DNA of 64,000 nt from Nitrospira sp. BO4 (GTDB lineage Bacteria; Nitrospirota; Nitrospiria; Nitrospirales; Nitrospiraceae): NCBI GenBank assembly GCA_030144965.1, contig JAMPUU010000026.1:62001-126000 (forward strand). Direction: 5' to 3'. This document shows, one piece after another, positions 45,490-55,017 of this stretch. The stretch's first letter is position 1, and every line of letters begins with the position of its first letter. Made by a program: the position numbers and the translations under genes. Under the pieces are notes generated by a model. The model did no database searches. It was not told where the DNA came from and worked only from the letters and a program-made list of their open reading frames with translations.

Positions 45490-46290
45490 TCAGAAGGGAT
45501 AGGGGTGGCGAGAGAGGATACGATCAGGGACGAGATTCGAATCCACGGTTCGCCCCAAGGTGAGAACGAATACGTCGGCAGATCCTGCTCTGCGTAACGT
45601 CTTCGCACATTCGTTCACCGTCGTACCAGTCGTGAAAACGTCGTCGATGAGCAGAACGCATCGATTGACGATTGCATCGGGGTGTCGTACCGAAAAAGCC
45701 CGGCGAAGGTTTTTCAGTCGGCTCTTCCGAGACAATGTGGTCTGGGCCGGAGCCTGAACGCTTCGGATCAGATTAGTGTACGAGACAGGAATGTTCAGAT
45801 AGCGCCCTATCTGATCGGCGAGCAGCAGGGACTGATTGAATTCCCGCTGCCGGAGTCGGTCACGATGTAAGGGTACGGGCATGATCACATCCACGAAATC
45901 AAGCTGGGGAAGCCGGTCGGTCATGAGTGCGGAAAGTGGAGACGCCAGTGAGACCTTGCCCTGGTACTTAAAGAGGCAGAGGGCATCCTGGAGCGGAGAT
46001 CTGTAGGGATACAGAGTCCAGGCCCTCGTATAGGAAGGCGGACGCTCGGCACAGGATTGACACACATGGTTCGGACTGTAGGTCGTGGCAATCGCAGAAG
46101 GAAAGGGACGGTCGCAACGAGAGCATCGGGCGGCAGGCATGAGCGAGATCGTGTTCCAGCAGTTCCCACAAAAGTGAGGGACCGGATCATCTCCCAACAG
46201 GCGACCACAGCTCGAGCAATGAATCGGTAGGAAAAGCCGTATTGCACGGCGCATGAGACATATGACCAACTCTGACATTCGTCTGGCCAT
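45490..46290 (-). CDS. comF: ComF family phosphoribosyltransferase-like protein
   Basis: 266 residues. An N-terminal four-cysteine double zinc finger is visible ('CSSCGRLL', 'FCGNCW', 'CSRCDRPF', 'CQSCAERP'), followed by the PRPP-binding 'CVLLIDDVFTTGTTVNECA'. ComF proteins are linked to DNA uptake. Divergent from the ABC ATPase gene. Confidence 0.88.
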   Translation of the reverse strand: MARRMSELVICLMRRAIRLFLPIHCSSCGRLLGDDPVPHFCGNCWNTISLMPAARCSRCDRPFPSAIATTYSPNHVCQSCAERPPSYTRAWTLYPYRSPLQDALCLFKYQGKVSLASPLSALMTDRLPQLDFVDVIMPVPLHRDRLRQREFNQSLLLADQIGRYLNIPVSYTNLIRSVQAPAQTTLSRKSRLKNLRRAFSVRHPDAIVNRCVLLIDDVFTTGTTVNECAKTLRRAGSADVFVLTLGRTVDSNLVPDRILSRHPYPF

Positions 46291-46432
46291 CGACTGACCG
46301 CGATCATTATCAAATATATATTTAGGGTTAAATACCTTCCTGTGTCAAGGTTGTGGCCCTCTGATTCGTTGTGTTATAGGAATAAGAATTGCTTGGGGAG
46401 AACGGTCTGTCTTTGGAGAAGACGGCATCGAT

Positions 46433-47131
46433 ATGGTGACACTGAGGCAACTTTCGAAAACTTATTCGCGCGGCGAGGCTGTAGTGACGGCCTTGCAGGA
46501 CGTGAATTTGGAGATTCAGTACGGTGAGTTCTGCGCATTCGTAGGGCCCAGCGGATGCGGGAAAAGCACCCTCCTAAACCTTGTTGCGGGCCTGGACATG
46601 CCGACTTCTGGAGAGATCGTGCTCGATGGACGATCCACCACAAACCTGACCAGCTACGAATGGACCAAGATCAGGCGTGAAACCATCGGGATCGTCTTTC
46701 AAGCCTTCCATTTGGTTCACGGCTTGACGGCTGAAGAGAATGTCGCGCTGCCCTTGATGCTGCGAGGTGAACAGGGAGGGGACATCGAAAAACGGGTGGA
46801 CGAAATGTTGAACAAGGTTGGAATGAGTCACCGTCGTCGGCATCGACCAGCCGAGCTATCCGGTGGAGAACAACAACGAATTGCGATCGCGCGAGCGCTG
46901 GCGCATCGACCGCGTCTCTTGCTGGCTGACGAGCCGACGGGAAATATCGATTCTCATCAGGGAGCGGACATTATGACACTTATTCGGGAATTGGCGGAAT
47001 CCGGCGGACAGACCGTTCTGCTGGTGACCCACAGCTCGCAGGCGGGGCAATCCGCCGACTATACGTGGACCATGCGGGATGGACGGCTGGTCTCGCGTAC
47101 CGAACGCACCACTGAACTGGTCGCTCCGTGA
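46433..47131 (+). CDS. LolD-like ABC transporter ATP-binding protein
   Basis: 232 residues. Walker A '[12 protein letters not shown]', signature '[15 protein letters not shown]', Walker B '[12 protein letters not shown]'. Similar to LolD/MacB ATPases. The likely membrane partner is the double-FtsX permease at 48.5 kb, separated from it by pyrD and an HTH gene. Confidence 0.88.
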   Translation: MVTLRQLSKTYSRGEAVVTALQDVNLEIQYGEFCAFVGPSGCGKSTLLNLVAGLDMPTSGEIVLDGRSTTNLTSYEWTKIRRETIGIVFQAFHLVHGLTAEENVALPLMLRGEQGGDIEKRVDEMLNKVGMSHRRRHRPAELSGGEQQRIAIARALAHRPRLLLADEPTGNIDSHQGADIMTLIRELAESGGQTVLLVTHSSQAGQSADYTWTMRDGRLVSRTERTTELVAP

Positions 47132-48057
47132 TGAATCTGTCTACGACCATAGCCGGTGTCACCTTTCCAAGCTGTTTCATGAACGCAGCCGGCGCGTTGT
47201 GTGTGACGCGCGACGAACTTGTGGCGTTAGGCAAGTCCGGTTCAGGAGCTATCGTCACCAAGTCCATGACGATTGACGCGCGCCAAGGGAACCCTGAGCC
47301 CCGGTATTATGGGTTTCCAGGAGGATCGATCAATTCGATGGGGCTCCCCAATCTTGGCTACAAAGCCTATGCCGAACTAATTCCCCACCTCAAAAGTTTC
47401 GGAAAACCCGTCATAGCCAGCGTGGCCGGACTTGGCGAAGACGATTTCCCCACGATCGCAGAGGTCATCGATGCAGCCAAGCCGGATCTCATCGAGGTCA
47501 ATCTCTCTTGTCCGAATATTCCCGGCAAACCGCAAATCGGCTACGACCCGGAAGCGTCTGAGCGGCTCCTGCAGAAAGTCCGCCGAAAGATTACGGTGCC
47601 GATGGGAGTCAAGCTGCCCCCCTACTTTGATCCGGCGCATCATGAGGTCATGGGTGCGGTGCTTGGGCGGTGTGGAGTGGATTTTCTCAACATGATCAAT
47701 TCGGTCGGCAACGGTGTGGTGATCGATCCGGAACGTGAAACCGTCGTGATTAAGCCGAAAGGTGGATTCGGAGGGTTAGGAGGGCGACTGATCAAACCGG
47801 TCGCGCTGGCCAACGTCCGGGCCTTCTATAAATTGTTTGAGGGGAAGATGCCGATCATCGGCACCGGCGGGATCGTCGAGGGTGTTGATGCCTTCGAACA
47901 CTTCCTGTGCGGCGCGTCAGCCGTTCAAATCGGCACGGTGCTGGTGGAAGAAGGGCTGGATGTCTTTGCCCGACTCGAAGCGGAACTGGCCGCTGTGTTG
48001 ACGAAAAAGGGATATCAATCGATCCAGGAGTGCCGAGGGCGGCTCAAAGAATTGTAG
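47131..48057 (+). CDS. pyrD: Dihydroorotate dehydrogenase, class 1A type
   Basis: 308 residues. The ATG at 47131 sits in a TGATG overlap with the ABC ATPase stop; a GTG 3 nt earlier is also possible. The active-site loop 'LSCPNIPGKPQIGYD' has the catalytic Cys of class 1 and the PGKPQ run of the fumarate-dependent class 1A. FMN-binding 'GTGGIVEGVDAFEH' follows. No pyrK is adjacent, which fits class 1A. Oxidises dihydroorotate in pyrimidine synthesis. Confidence 0.85.
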   Translation: MNLSTTIAGVTFPSCFMNAAGALCVTRDELVALGKSGSGAIVTKSMTIDARQGNPEPRYYGFPGGSINSMGLPNLGYKAYAELIPHLKSFGKPVIASVAGLGEDDFPTIAEVIDAAKPDLIEVNLSCPNIPGKPQIGYDPEASERLLQKVRRKITVPMGVKLPPYFDPAHHEVMGAVLGRCGVDFLNMINSVGNGVVIDPERETVVIKPKGGFGGLGGRLIKPVALANVRAFYKLFEGKMPIIGTGGIVEGVDAFEHFLCGASAVQIGTVLVEEGLDVFARLEAELAAVLTKKGYQSIQECRGRLKEL

Positions 48058-48059
48058 GC

Positions 48060-48338
48060 TTACTTGGCGCCGAAATTGCGCGGTAATAGGTTCTGCTGCA
48101 GTGCCTGACGCAGGAGTTGGGCGACGTTCCGAACATTGAGTCGGCGCATCAGGTTGAAGCGATGAACTTCGACCGTCCGGACACTGATGTCCAGCGAAGT
48201 GGCAATCTCCCGGTTGGTATGGCCGAGCGCGACCAATCGTAGGATCTCACGCTGGCGGGGAGTGATGTGGAGCGCGGATTTGAAGCGGCGATCGGCCTGG
48301 TGGAATTGCAGTGTCGCGGTATCCTGCTTTTTTGCCAT
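48060..48338 (-). CDS. Solo LuxR/GerE-type helix-turn-helix protein
   Basis: 92 residues, mostly one GerE domain: 'LTPRQREILRLVALGHTNRE' is read here as 'ITPRQREILRLVALGHTNRE', then 'SLDISVRTVEVHRFNLMRRL'. There is no receiver domain. It is convergent with pyrD, only 2 nt apart, and lies between the ATPase and permease genes. Targets unknown. Confidence 0.85.
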   Translation of the reverse strand: MAKKQDTATLQFHQADRRFKSALHITPRQREILRLVALGHTNREIATSLDISVRTVEVHRFNLMRRLNVRNVAQLLRQALQQNLLPRNFGAK

Positions 48339-48492
48339 CGGTACTCCTTATCGACGTTAGTCGGCAGTCTAGCAAACGAGAGAAATCGTGTAAATGAAAC
48401 TGCCGATATATGCAAATGCCATCGTGACCTACAATCCTTCGCAAGGCACCAAATGAAGCCATTTCTGCGTGCCGCGTTTCTCCTCGAAATCA

Positions 48493-51108
48493 ATGCCCAC
48501 GTTCGCTAAGGTTGTTGCGCTTCTACTGCTTTCCCATCTGAGGCAGTGGCCGTTACGTACGCTGCTGACGATCGTCGGAGTGGCGCTTGGGGTGTCGGCT
48601 TCCGTGGCGGTGCGGACCGCCAATGTCGATGTGCTGCGTTCATTCGAACAGGCGGTGCTGACAGTGGCGGGTCCGACCACTTTGGAAGTGTCGGGAGACG
48701 AGACCGGACTGGATGAACAGTTCATAACTCGTATACGAACGGTCACAGGTGTGACCTCGGCATCTCCGGTCATTCTGCAAACGGCGGTTCGAGTGAATGA
48801 AGACCGACCAGACCACGCGACACAAGTGTTAGGGCTCGATCTTCTGGCCGAATTCAATTCACGTGGATTTCGAGTAAACCAGCCGACGACGGAAAGCCGG
48901 CTGATGGACATGATCCATCCGCAGTCCGTGTTTTTGGGAGCGAAGCTGGCGACTGAGTGGAATCTGTCGGTCGATGACCACGTTGATTTTCTCATCGGGC
49001 CAGGTCGTCTCACTTGTCGGATTGCCGGAATTCTTCGAAGCGAATCAGACCGGAACTCGTCGTGGGAGCGCATGGCCGTCATGGATATCGCCGCGGCGCA
49101 AATTACGTTCGGCATGGTCGGAAAGGTGGATCGAATCGATCTCGTGACCGACACGAATATGTCCGTCGAGGAAGTGGCCGAAAGGATTCGAACCGTTCTC
49201 CCTCCGCACCTCACCGTCGAACGGCCCGCGAACCGGACGAAGCAAGTGGAGCAAATGGTGCGTGCGTTCCGCCTCAATTTGACGGTCCTGAGCTGGGTCG
49301 GGCTCTTGGTCGGGATGTTCCTGATTTACAACACGATGGCGTTTGCCGTTGCGCAGAGGAGACGCGAGATCGGAATCTATCGGGCCATCGGGATGACTCA
49401 GTCGCGGGTGGCGGCTCTGTTCTTGATGGAAGCCGGCTTGTTCGGATTCTTGGGAGGAACCGTCGGAAGCGTGGCGGGGATGGTATTGGCTCAAGAGCTC
49501 ATTGCGCTGCTCAGCCGAACCATCTCGGATCTTTACGTACCCGTGGGCGCCGGCGAGAGTGGCCTGCTCTGGACAGCGCAATTTTGGAACATCGTGCTCG
49601 AGGGGATCATCATCGGCTGTGTGGTCTCTATGATCGGTGCCATCGGTCCTAGTTTGGATGCCAGCCGCACTGCAACGGTGCGCGCCTTAGCTCCCGGTGA
49701 TTACGAAGCCAGCCAACAGTTGCGGGTGGGAACCCTTGGCATCATTGGACTGAGCTTGCTCGCTCTCGCAGGACTGTTGAGTTGGCCGGGACCCATTCGC
49801 GGGGTTCCTCTGTTGGGATATACGGCAACATTGTGTTTGCTGGCAGGGCTGGCCTGTTTGGCGCCGATCTGTGTGACCGGGTGGCGCCGTCGCCGCCGAT
49901 ACGTGGGGCGTGAATTCAGCCCGCGAGGAGTCATGAGAGGGATTGCGGTGGAGCATGCATCTCGCAATCCTGGCCGCAACGGAGTCACGGTTTCCGCCCT
50001 AATGGTGGGACTCGCCATTATGATTGGGGTGCTGGTCATGGTGCGAAGTTTTCGACATACAGTGGAGGTATGGGTCACCGATACAGTCCTGGCTGATCTG
50101 GTCGTGGCGCCGTCGATGTGGTTGCGCGGCACGGAGATCGGCAGCGTGGGGCGGAGTCTCCCACCCTCGTGGTTGGACGTGTTGTCCGCGACTCCCGGCG
50201 TGGCGGCGGTGGATAGTTACCGTGATGTGCGGGTGGAGGTCAACGGCCACCGCGTGGCCATCGTATCACGGGATTTGCGGTTGCATGCTCAGTGGAGCCG
50301 GTATCTCGTACGGAATGGAGATTCCTCCGAGCAACTCAATCGGGCTGCCGATATCGGAGGTCTCCTTGTTTCCGAGGTATTGGCCGACCGGCTGGGCGTG
50401 CAGGAAGGATCGACACTTGGAATCATGACGCCGAGCGGCGCCAGACGATTTCCTATCGTGGCGGTGTTTTATGATTATTCGACCGACGGGGGCAAGCTCC
50501 TCATGGATCGAGCGCTCTATCAGTCCTTATGGCACGATGAATTGATCACGGTATTCCCGGTCTACTTGAGCGCCGGATCGAGCATCGATTCTGTGAGAGA
50601 GAAAATTACGGAACAATTGAGCGGCAAAGCCGCCGGAAGGCTCCCTCCGCTGGTGATCAGCAATGCCGAGCTCCGCAAAGAGATTCTCGAAATCTTCGAC
50701 CGCACATTCTTGCTGACCTATGTGTTGGAAGCTATCGCCGTTGTGATCGCGATGTTGGGGATCGTCAATACGCTGATCACGTCCATCCTCGAACGGCGCC
50801 GGGAGTTTGCGACCTTACGGGCCATCGGCGGCAGCTCAGAGCAAATTCGGCAGCTTGTGCTCTGGGAGGCGGCCTACCTCGGTGCCGTAGGAATTGCCTT
50901 AGGTCTCATTGGAGGCGGGCTACTTTCTCTGTTACTCATTAAGGTCATCAACAAGCAATCCTTCGGGTGGACGATTCAAATGATCGTCCCCATCGGCGCT
51001 CTGGTTCAGGCGGTGGCTCTCGCAGCAATTGCCACGTTGGTGGCAGGCTATTTCCCGGCCCGGTGGGCGGCGCGGCAACCGGTCATAGAAGGGTTGAGGG
51101 AGGAGTAG
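48493..51108 (+). CDS. Large ABC permease with two FtsX-like modules
   Basis: 871 residues from the ATG at 48493. Two FtsX domains are visible, each with a periplasmic segment and helices: 'YNTMAFAVAQRRREIGIYRA' near residue 290, and 'LGIVNTLITSILERRREFAT' near residue 760. This is the architecture of lipoprotein- or lipid-handling permeases paired with LolD-like ATPases. ATPase partner is probably the gene at 46433. Confidence 0.87.
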   Translation: MPTFAKVVALLLLSHLRQWPLRTLLTIVGVALGVSASVAVRTANVDVLRSFEQAVLTVAGPTTLEVSGDETGLDEQFITRIRTVTGVTSASPVILQTAVRVNEDRPDHATQVLGLDLLAEFNSRGFRVNQPTTESRLMDMIHPQSVFLGAKLATEWNLSVDDHVDFLIGPGRLTCRIAGILRSESDRNSSWERMAVMDIAAAQITFGMVGKVDRIDLVTDTNMSVEEVAERIRTVLPPHLTVERPANRTKQVEQMVRAFRLNLTVLSWVGLLVGMFLIYNTMAFAVAQRRREIGIYRAIGMTQSRVAALFLMEAGLFGFLGGTVGSVAGMVLAQELIALLSRTISDLYVPVGAGESGLLWTAQFWNIVLEGIIIGCVVSMIGAIGPSLDASRTATVRALAPGDYEASQQLRVGTLGIIGLSLLALAGLLSWPGPIRGVPLLGYTATLCLLAGLACLAPICVTGWRRRRRYVGREFSPRGVMRGIAVEHASRNPGRNGVTVSALMVGLAIMIGVLVMVRSFRHTVEVWVTDTVLADLVVAPSMWLRGTEIGSVGRSLPPSWLDVLSATPGVAAVDSYRDVRVEVNGHRVAIVSRDLRLHAQWSRYLVRNGDSSEQLNRAADIGGLLVSEVLADRLGVQEGSTLGIMTPSGARRFPIVAVFYDYSTDGGKLLMDRALYQSLWHDELITVFPVYLSAGSSIDSVREKITEQLSGKAAGRLPPLVISNAELRKEILEIFDRTFLLTYVLEAIAVVIAMLGIVNTLITSILERRREFATLRAIGGSSEQIRQLVLWEAAYLGAVGIALGLIGGGLLSLLLIKVINKQSFGWTIQMIVPIGALVQAVALAAIATLVAGYFPARWAARQPVIEGLREE

Positions 51109-51184
51109 TGTGTGCAGTGCGAGCCGATAACGGACAGCGTCAGCTGAATTTCCAGATGGCCGTTGCGCGGTTCCCCAGAGCATG

Positions 51185-51544
51185 TCATGTCTCAGAGTCC
51201 CGGCCATACTGCTTCAATATGGATTGAAGGTCTTCAGGAACGGGCATGGACTGAAACGGAGGCACTCGGGCTCCGCCAGGATTGCCTATCGGTACCCAAA
51301 TTCGTGAGAAAAGCAGCGCTCCCAGGATTCGTGGGATCTGACCGGTGATCTCAACGAAATCCCGGCGTCTCCATCCCACCTTGAGCATCCACCAGTGGGC
51401 TCTCGCGTGTTCTACAGGAAAGGATTGTCCCAAGATATGTGCACGCTCAAGTTTGAAAAATGCAAGCTGGAGGTCTCCAGTGTGGTACTGAGTGACCGCT
51501 TCCGTCATTTCTTTCTCATAGGCTTGTTGGAGCACGGGATGCAT
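51185..51544 (-). CDS. DUF3703 family protein
   Basis: 119 residues from the ATG at 51544. The conserved 'FFKLERAHILGQ', 'HARAHWWMLKVGWRRRD' and 'GQIPRILGALLFSRIWVPIG' segments place it in DUF3703. Function unknown. The 76-nt gap to the permease gene and opposite strand set it off as the first gene of the accessory region. Confidence 0.72.
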   Translation of the reverse strand: MHPVLQQAYEKEMTEAVTQYHTGDLQLAFFKLERAHILGQSFPVEHARAHWWMLKVGWRRRDFVEITGQIPRILGALLFSRIWVPIGNPGGARVPPFQSMPVPEDLQSILKQYGRDSET

Positions 51545-51845
51545 GCTGATTTCCCGGCAAATGGAGTCTCTCACTGTACGCTACAAACGAATCAGAAGCC
51601 AGGGTGTCACGGAGAGAAAGAAGAATGGCTGAGCCAACGACGCAGCTCGGTTGAGCTCTGGCCATTGGCAATGGGATGATCAACAAACAGTCCAAGCGAG
51701 CACCTCGAATCCTGCTGTAGAAAAAACACTGGAAGGGGTTAGCAATGGGGGAGGACTGAAACCTATTCGAAGGGAAAGCCTCCGAACACGATTGAGGGAT
51801 TATAAGGCCATAGCGCGGGAAGAGGTCTACATCGGTTGGAATCGG

Positions 51846-52253
51846 CTAGACCTCACATTCTGAAAAGTCGCCACGGAGCGCCTTCAAGGTATATTTTTCG
51901 CGATCAATTTCCTTTCGGCTGCGGACTCCAAGGCGACGCAGAAGGGGAAGCGGCGGACACCACCCCTCCACAGCGTGCTGAAACAGAAACGGCAACACGA
52001 GGCCGGGAAGGATGAGCCACTTTCGACTACGGGTGATGCCTAAACAGAGACCGGAAAAGGCGAGGGCCGATGCGTTCAGCTCAAGCACGCGTTCGATATC
52101 CCATTCCCGGTCGAGCTCTTTGATTCGGCTAGTCAGCTCCTTCGCAGTGCTATTGGCATACTTCTCAACACGTCTTTGCGTCTCAAGATCCAACCGTCGG
52201 TTAACTTCCGGTGCCGTGTGTGCGCGAACACGATCATGGGTGTGTGTGGTCAT
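51846..52253 (-). CDS. DUF2892 / YgaP-like small membrane protein
   Basis: 135 residues. An N-terminal charged coiled segment, then two hydrophobic helices ('LNASALAFSGLCLGIT' and 'WLILPGLVLPFLFQHAVEGW'), and the C-terminal 'EIDREKYTLKALRGDF' typical of this family. GAGG precedes the ATG at 52253. Confidence 0.68.
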   Translation of the reverse strand: MTTHTHDRVRAHTAPEVNRRLDLETQRRVEKYANSTAKELTSRIKELDREWDIERVLELNASALAFSGLCLGITRSRKWLILPGLVLPFLFQHAVEGWCPPLPLLRRLGVRSRKEIDREKYTLKALRGDFSECEV

Positions 52254-52643
52254 CGTCGCCTCGGTCGGTTGAGGGTTTTACAAATATTGTCAAAGAAACA
52301 ACATGACATTCAGACACAGCAATCAAAACATGACCCACCTGATTGTCCCGTTGCGGGAATCATCGGGGGATGTCCCGATTCCCATGGAACGGATATGGGT
52401 TTGGCGTAGTCGGGGTACATAAGTAGGTCTTCGATCGGTGCAATCGCCATTGCCACCTCCTTCTGAGTGCTGAGGGCAATGATGCTATATGTTAGATGGA
52501 TGATGTCTGGTACGAACCTGGGAATAGCCCCAGAATAGATAGAGAAGGGGCCAATAGTGCACAGGAATGGAGCGAGGGCATAAAAATATGTGCGTCGACG
52601 AATACCTTGGCCGTCCCGTGTTGGCGCAGTGTTCAGGCCAGAT
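52254..52643. other. Intergenic region with one hairpin
   Basis: No gene seen. A hairpin at 52355-52383 pairs GGGAAT...CGGG with CCCGATTCCC through a 3-nt bulge. The region is more AT-rich near the 52253 end, where a promoter for the DUF2892 gene is expected. Confidence 0.35.
52355..52383. promoter_or_regulatory. Bulged inverted repeat
   Basis: GGGAATCATCGGG facing CCCGATTCCC: a 10-bp stem with a 3-nt bulge. It stands in the gap between two - strand genes, so it could be a terminator of the iron permease gene or an operator; no T-run is present. Confidence 0.3.
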
Positions 52644-53120
52644 CTACTTGCCGGTCTTCAGTCTTCCACGTGTTCCGTTGCGTTCCTCGGGGATCGATGG
52701 TGTTCCTGTCGCGACCTTTCCATGTTCTGCACCCTCTCGAGCCTGTCTGGCTAACTGCTCATAGAGGGCATGCACTTTATCCATGTCTTCCTGGGATAAC
52801 TCCTCCAGATCCAGCATGGCATTGTGTGCCCCTTTCGTGCACCGAATGACTTCATCCAGCTTCAGTTGAGTCGCGGTACTATCGCGATTCTGCGTATTCT
52901 GGATAAGGAAGACCATGAGAAACGTCACAATGGTGGTACCCGTATTGATGACCAGTTGCCAGGTGTCGCTGAAAGCGAACAGCGGGCCGGTCATGGCCCA
53001 TGTCACGACGACAATGAGCGCGACGCCAAAAGCACCGGAGGTGCCAAGCGTCCGAGAGCAGATCGTCGCAATACGAGCAAACATCTTGGTTTGTCTTGCG
53101 AGGTTGGCATCAGATCTCAT
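52644..53120 (-). CDS. Low affinity iron permease family protein
   Basis: 158 residues from the ATG at 53120. Two membrane helices ('FGVALIVVVTWAMTGPLFAF' and the following one) and the family signature 'NTGTTIVTFLMVFLIQNTQN' with 'RDSTATQLKLDEVI' after it. The C-terminal tail is charged. Named for yeast Fet4 similarity; the bacterial role is uncertain. Confidence 0.82.
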   Translation of the reverse strand: MRSDANLARQTKMFARIATICSRTLGTSGAFGVALIVVVTWAMTGPLFAFSDTWQLVINTGTTIVTFLMVFLIQNTQNRDSTATQLKLDEVIRCTKGAHNAMLDLEELSQEDMDKVHALYEQLARQAREGAEHGKVATGTPSIPEERNGTRGRLKTGK

Positions 53121-53657
53121 ATTCCCCACTATGGCTAGTGGAGAGTGTCATACCACTAGGACTGTCCCTCGGTGAGGAACTTGCCTGAGAAGTAAAAGTG
53201 GAATGCGAGTAAGAGTATGTGTCACGCCATCGGCCTGTGAAATGCGCTACCCTTTTACTCGTTAGCCCTTCACAATACAGTGGATTTCCTAGGTTGTGAG
53301 TATTGAGGAGGAAGTTCTCTCTTCGATATGGCGGCAGCAGTGGAGGTATTCACAAGAAACGGGCTTTAGACCGGCTCCTCACTCCGAGCAAGGAAGGTCC
53401 GAGATACTCAATCACTGCTTCGTACCATGAAGCAACGTTCCGACATTTCCAGTCGAGAAGCGGTTCCCCGATTTGGATGTCTTCCTCTGGCCTACTTCCT
53501 CTTTGTCGTACAGTGCTATAGAGTGAATAGAGGAAAGAATGTGTTGGGGAGATGTGAATATGAGCTTCCCCTGTAAGCTTGCATTCTGTAGGTCGCTCTT
53601 TTCCAGCGCCATCCATCCGAATAGAATCATTCCCCTGCAGAGGGGAGGAGAAATGTC
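53121..53657. other. Intergenic region, no gene recognised
   Basis: About 540 nt. Open frames are short and have no recognisable motif. The GGAGGAG serving the next gene lies at its right end. Confidence 0.4.
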
Positions 53658-54131
53658 ATGATTCGAGATATCCTAAAGCGAATGTCCTACAGCGTTATCC
53701 TAGCTGTCCCACTATGCGCGACTCTTGGGTGGGCGGCTGAGGATGAGGTTTTCCACAAATTGCTGGAAACACATTCATTGAAATGTAAATTTTCCATTGT
53801 GTCCCAAACCTATTGGGAGGACGGCAATGTGACGATCAAGACTGAACCTGAAAAGGATTTTCTCCTTCATTTCGATAGCATTGATATTCAGAGCCACCAT
53901 GCTCGATTGTTAGGCAATCTAGGGTCATCAGACGTTAGCCTTCTTCTAACCACTGGATCTCTTTCTTTTCTTGAAACCACGTCCAATGGGGGCGTTAATC
54001 TCACGACCATCTTTCCAACCTATCGACGCGAATCGCGTGAGTTTATAGCCGTTTCATCGCGTCACCTCTCAGTATTCGGACCGTTTCCAAGTCAGCATCA
54101 TGGCAGTTGTCAGGTTTGGGAAGGACTATAG
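53658..54131 (+). CDS. Exported protein of unknown function
   Basis: 157 residues. GGAGGAG lies 7 nt before the ATG. A signal peptide ends near 'LGWAAED'. The mature part is mostly beta-strand-like with two Cys residues ('LKCKFSIV' and 'GSCQVWEGL') that could form a disulfide. I recognise no family. Confidence 0.6.
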   Translation: MIRDILKRMSYSVILAVPLCATLGWAAEDEVFHKLLETHSLKCKFSIVSQTYWEDGNVTIKTEPEKDFLLHFDSIDIQSHHARLLGNLGSSDVSLLLTTGSLSFLETTSNGGVNLTTIFPTYRRESREFIAVSSRHLSVFGPFPSQHHGSCQVWEGL

Positions 54132-54294
54132 CGGCCCTCCTTTTGCTCTCCGAAACGCACACGACACATGAGTCTCAACGTTAAGCCACGTGACGGGGTG
54201 TCCCGATTCATGACGCAATCGGCATGAGATTGCCGGATGTCATGTATGCCAAGACTAGGAAGGTGCCCAGGTCATGCATAGGCCTCTATGCCTG

Positions 54295-54306
54295 TACACT
54301 AGTGTA
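54295..54306. promoter_or_regulatory. 12-bp perfect palindrome upstream of the small exported protein
   Basis: TACACTAGTGTA, 27 nt before the ATG at 54333. Candidate operator; no known consensus is claimed. Confidence 0.3.
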
Positions 54307-54332
54307 GAAGATCTAGACAACGAGGAGGCATC

Positions 54333-54740
54333 ATGATTTCCATTCCAAGAGATATTCGAGCCAGAAGCGTATTGTTCCTGGGACTAGCCACAATCCTACA
54401 GATTGGTTGCATGGGTTCGCGAGGAGACAAGATTATCAGTGGCCCATGCGACATACCACCTGGGCAAAATGCAATGCGAGCCGAACAAAGCGCCATGTGG
54501 GGAAGCCATCTGATATCTGGTGAGGTACTACGTGTGGACGGCCCAACTTATGTGCTCAAGGATGAGAGCGGAAAAGAAGTGAGCGTGCAGACCGATGAAG
54601 CAACGGACAAGCCTCCCATTAATCAAGGAGACCGCATTTCTGCCAATGTCGATACTCAGAATCATGCCCTGTGGATTCGAGCGAATAGAGGAACCGATCG
54701 CCGAACCGAGCATGCTTCGGCTGACTGCAAACCGAGTTAG
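54333..54740 (+). CDS. Small exported protein with DUF5666/OB-like domain (paralogue of the 60569 product)
   Basis: 135 residues with GAGGAGG just upstream. A signal peptide ends near 'LQIGCMG' with a Cys that only loosely fits a lipobox. The C-terminal ~60 residues ('ISGEVLRVDGPTYVLKDESG', then 'TDEATDKPPINQGDRISANV') align with the product of the gene at 60569: same order of Gly-x-hydrophobic, Asp-Gly, 'KDExG', 'DxxT' and 'GDxvxA'. No catalytic residues seen. Periplasmic location inferred. Confidence 0.6.
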   Translation: MISIPRDIRARSVLFLGLATILQIGCMGSRGDKIISGPCDIPPGQNAMRAEQSAMWGSHLISGEVLRVDGPTYVLKDESGKEVSVQTDEATDKPPINQGDRISANVDTQNHALWIRANRGTDRRTEHASADCKPS

Positions 54741-54749
54741 GATGCGCCT

Positions 54750-54890
54750 CTATTTGCCATAGTACCCGTGAACATCTCCTCGCTGGCCGTCCTTCGCCGG
54801 AAACTCTACTGGTGGGTCGTGTAAATCAAGTCTCGCACGAACCAGGGAAGTTACGAGCACAATAAAGAGGCTGAACACCCGATCATACAA
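54750..54890 (-). CDS. Candidate small membrane or exported peptide (TTG start)
   Basis: 46 residues, in-frame TTG at 54890 and stop TAG at 54750. Sequence has a hydrophobic stretch 'VFSLFIVLVTSL' followed by a soluble tail 'LDLHDPPVEFPAKDGQRGDV'. Third-position composition looks coding. No clear Shine-Dalgarno precedes the TTG and no homologue is known to me. Listed as a weak candidate. Confidence 0.2.
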   Translation of the reverse strand: MYDRVFSLFIVLVTSLVRARLDLHDPPVEFPAKDGQRGDVHGYYGK

Positions 54891-55017
54891 TTTAGCAAAT
54901 ACGCCGGTGTTCCTTGCCAGGAGGCGTGGAGAGACAGTTAGGGGGGTGGGGATGCGGCATGATTAGGGACGGTGGCTAGGAGCGCACCATCTAAAGGGCA
55001 GAAGATGAAGAGGGCCT

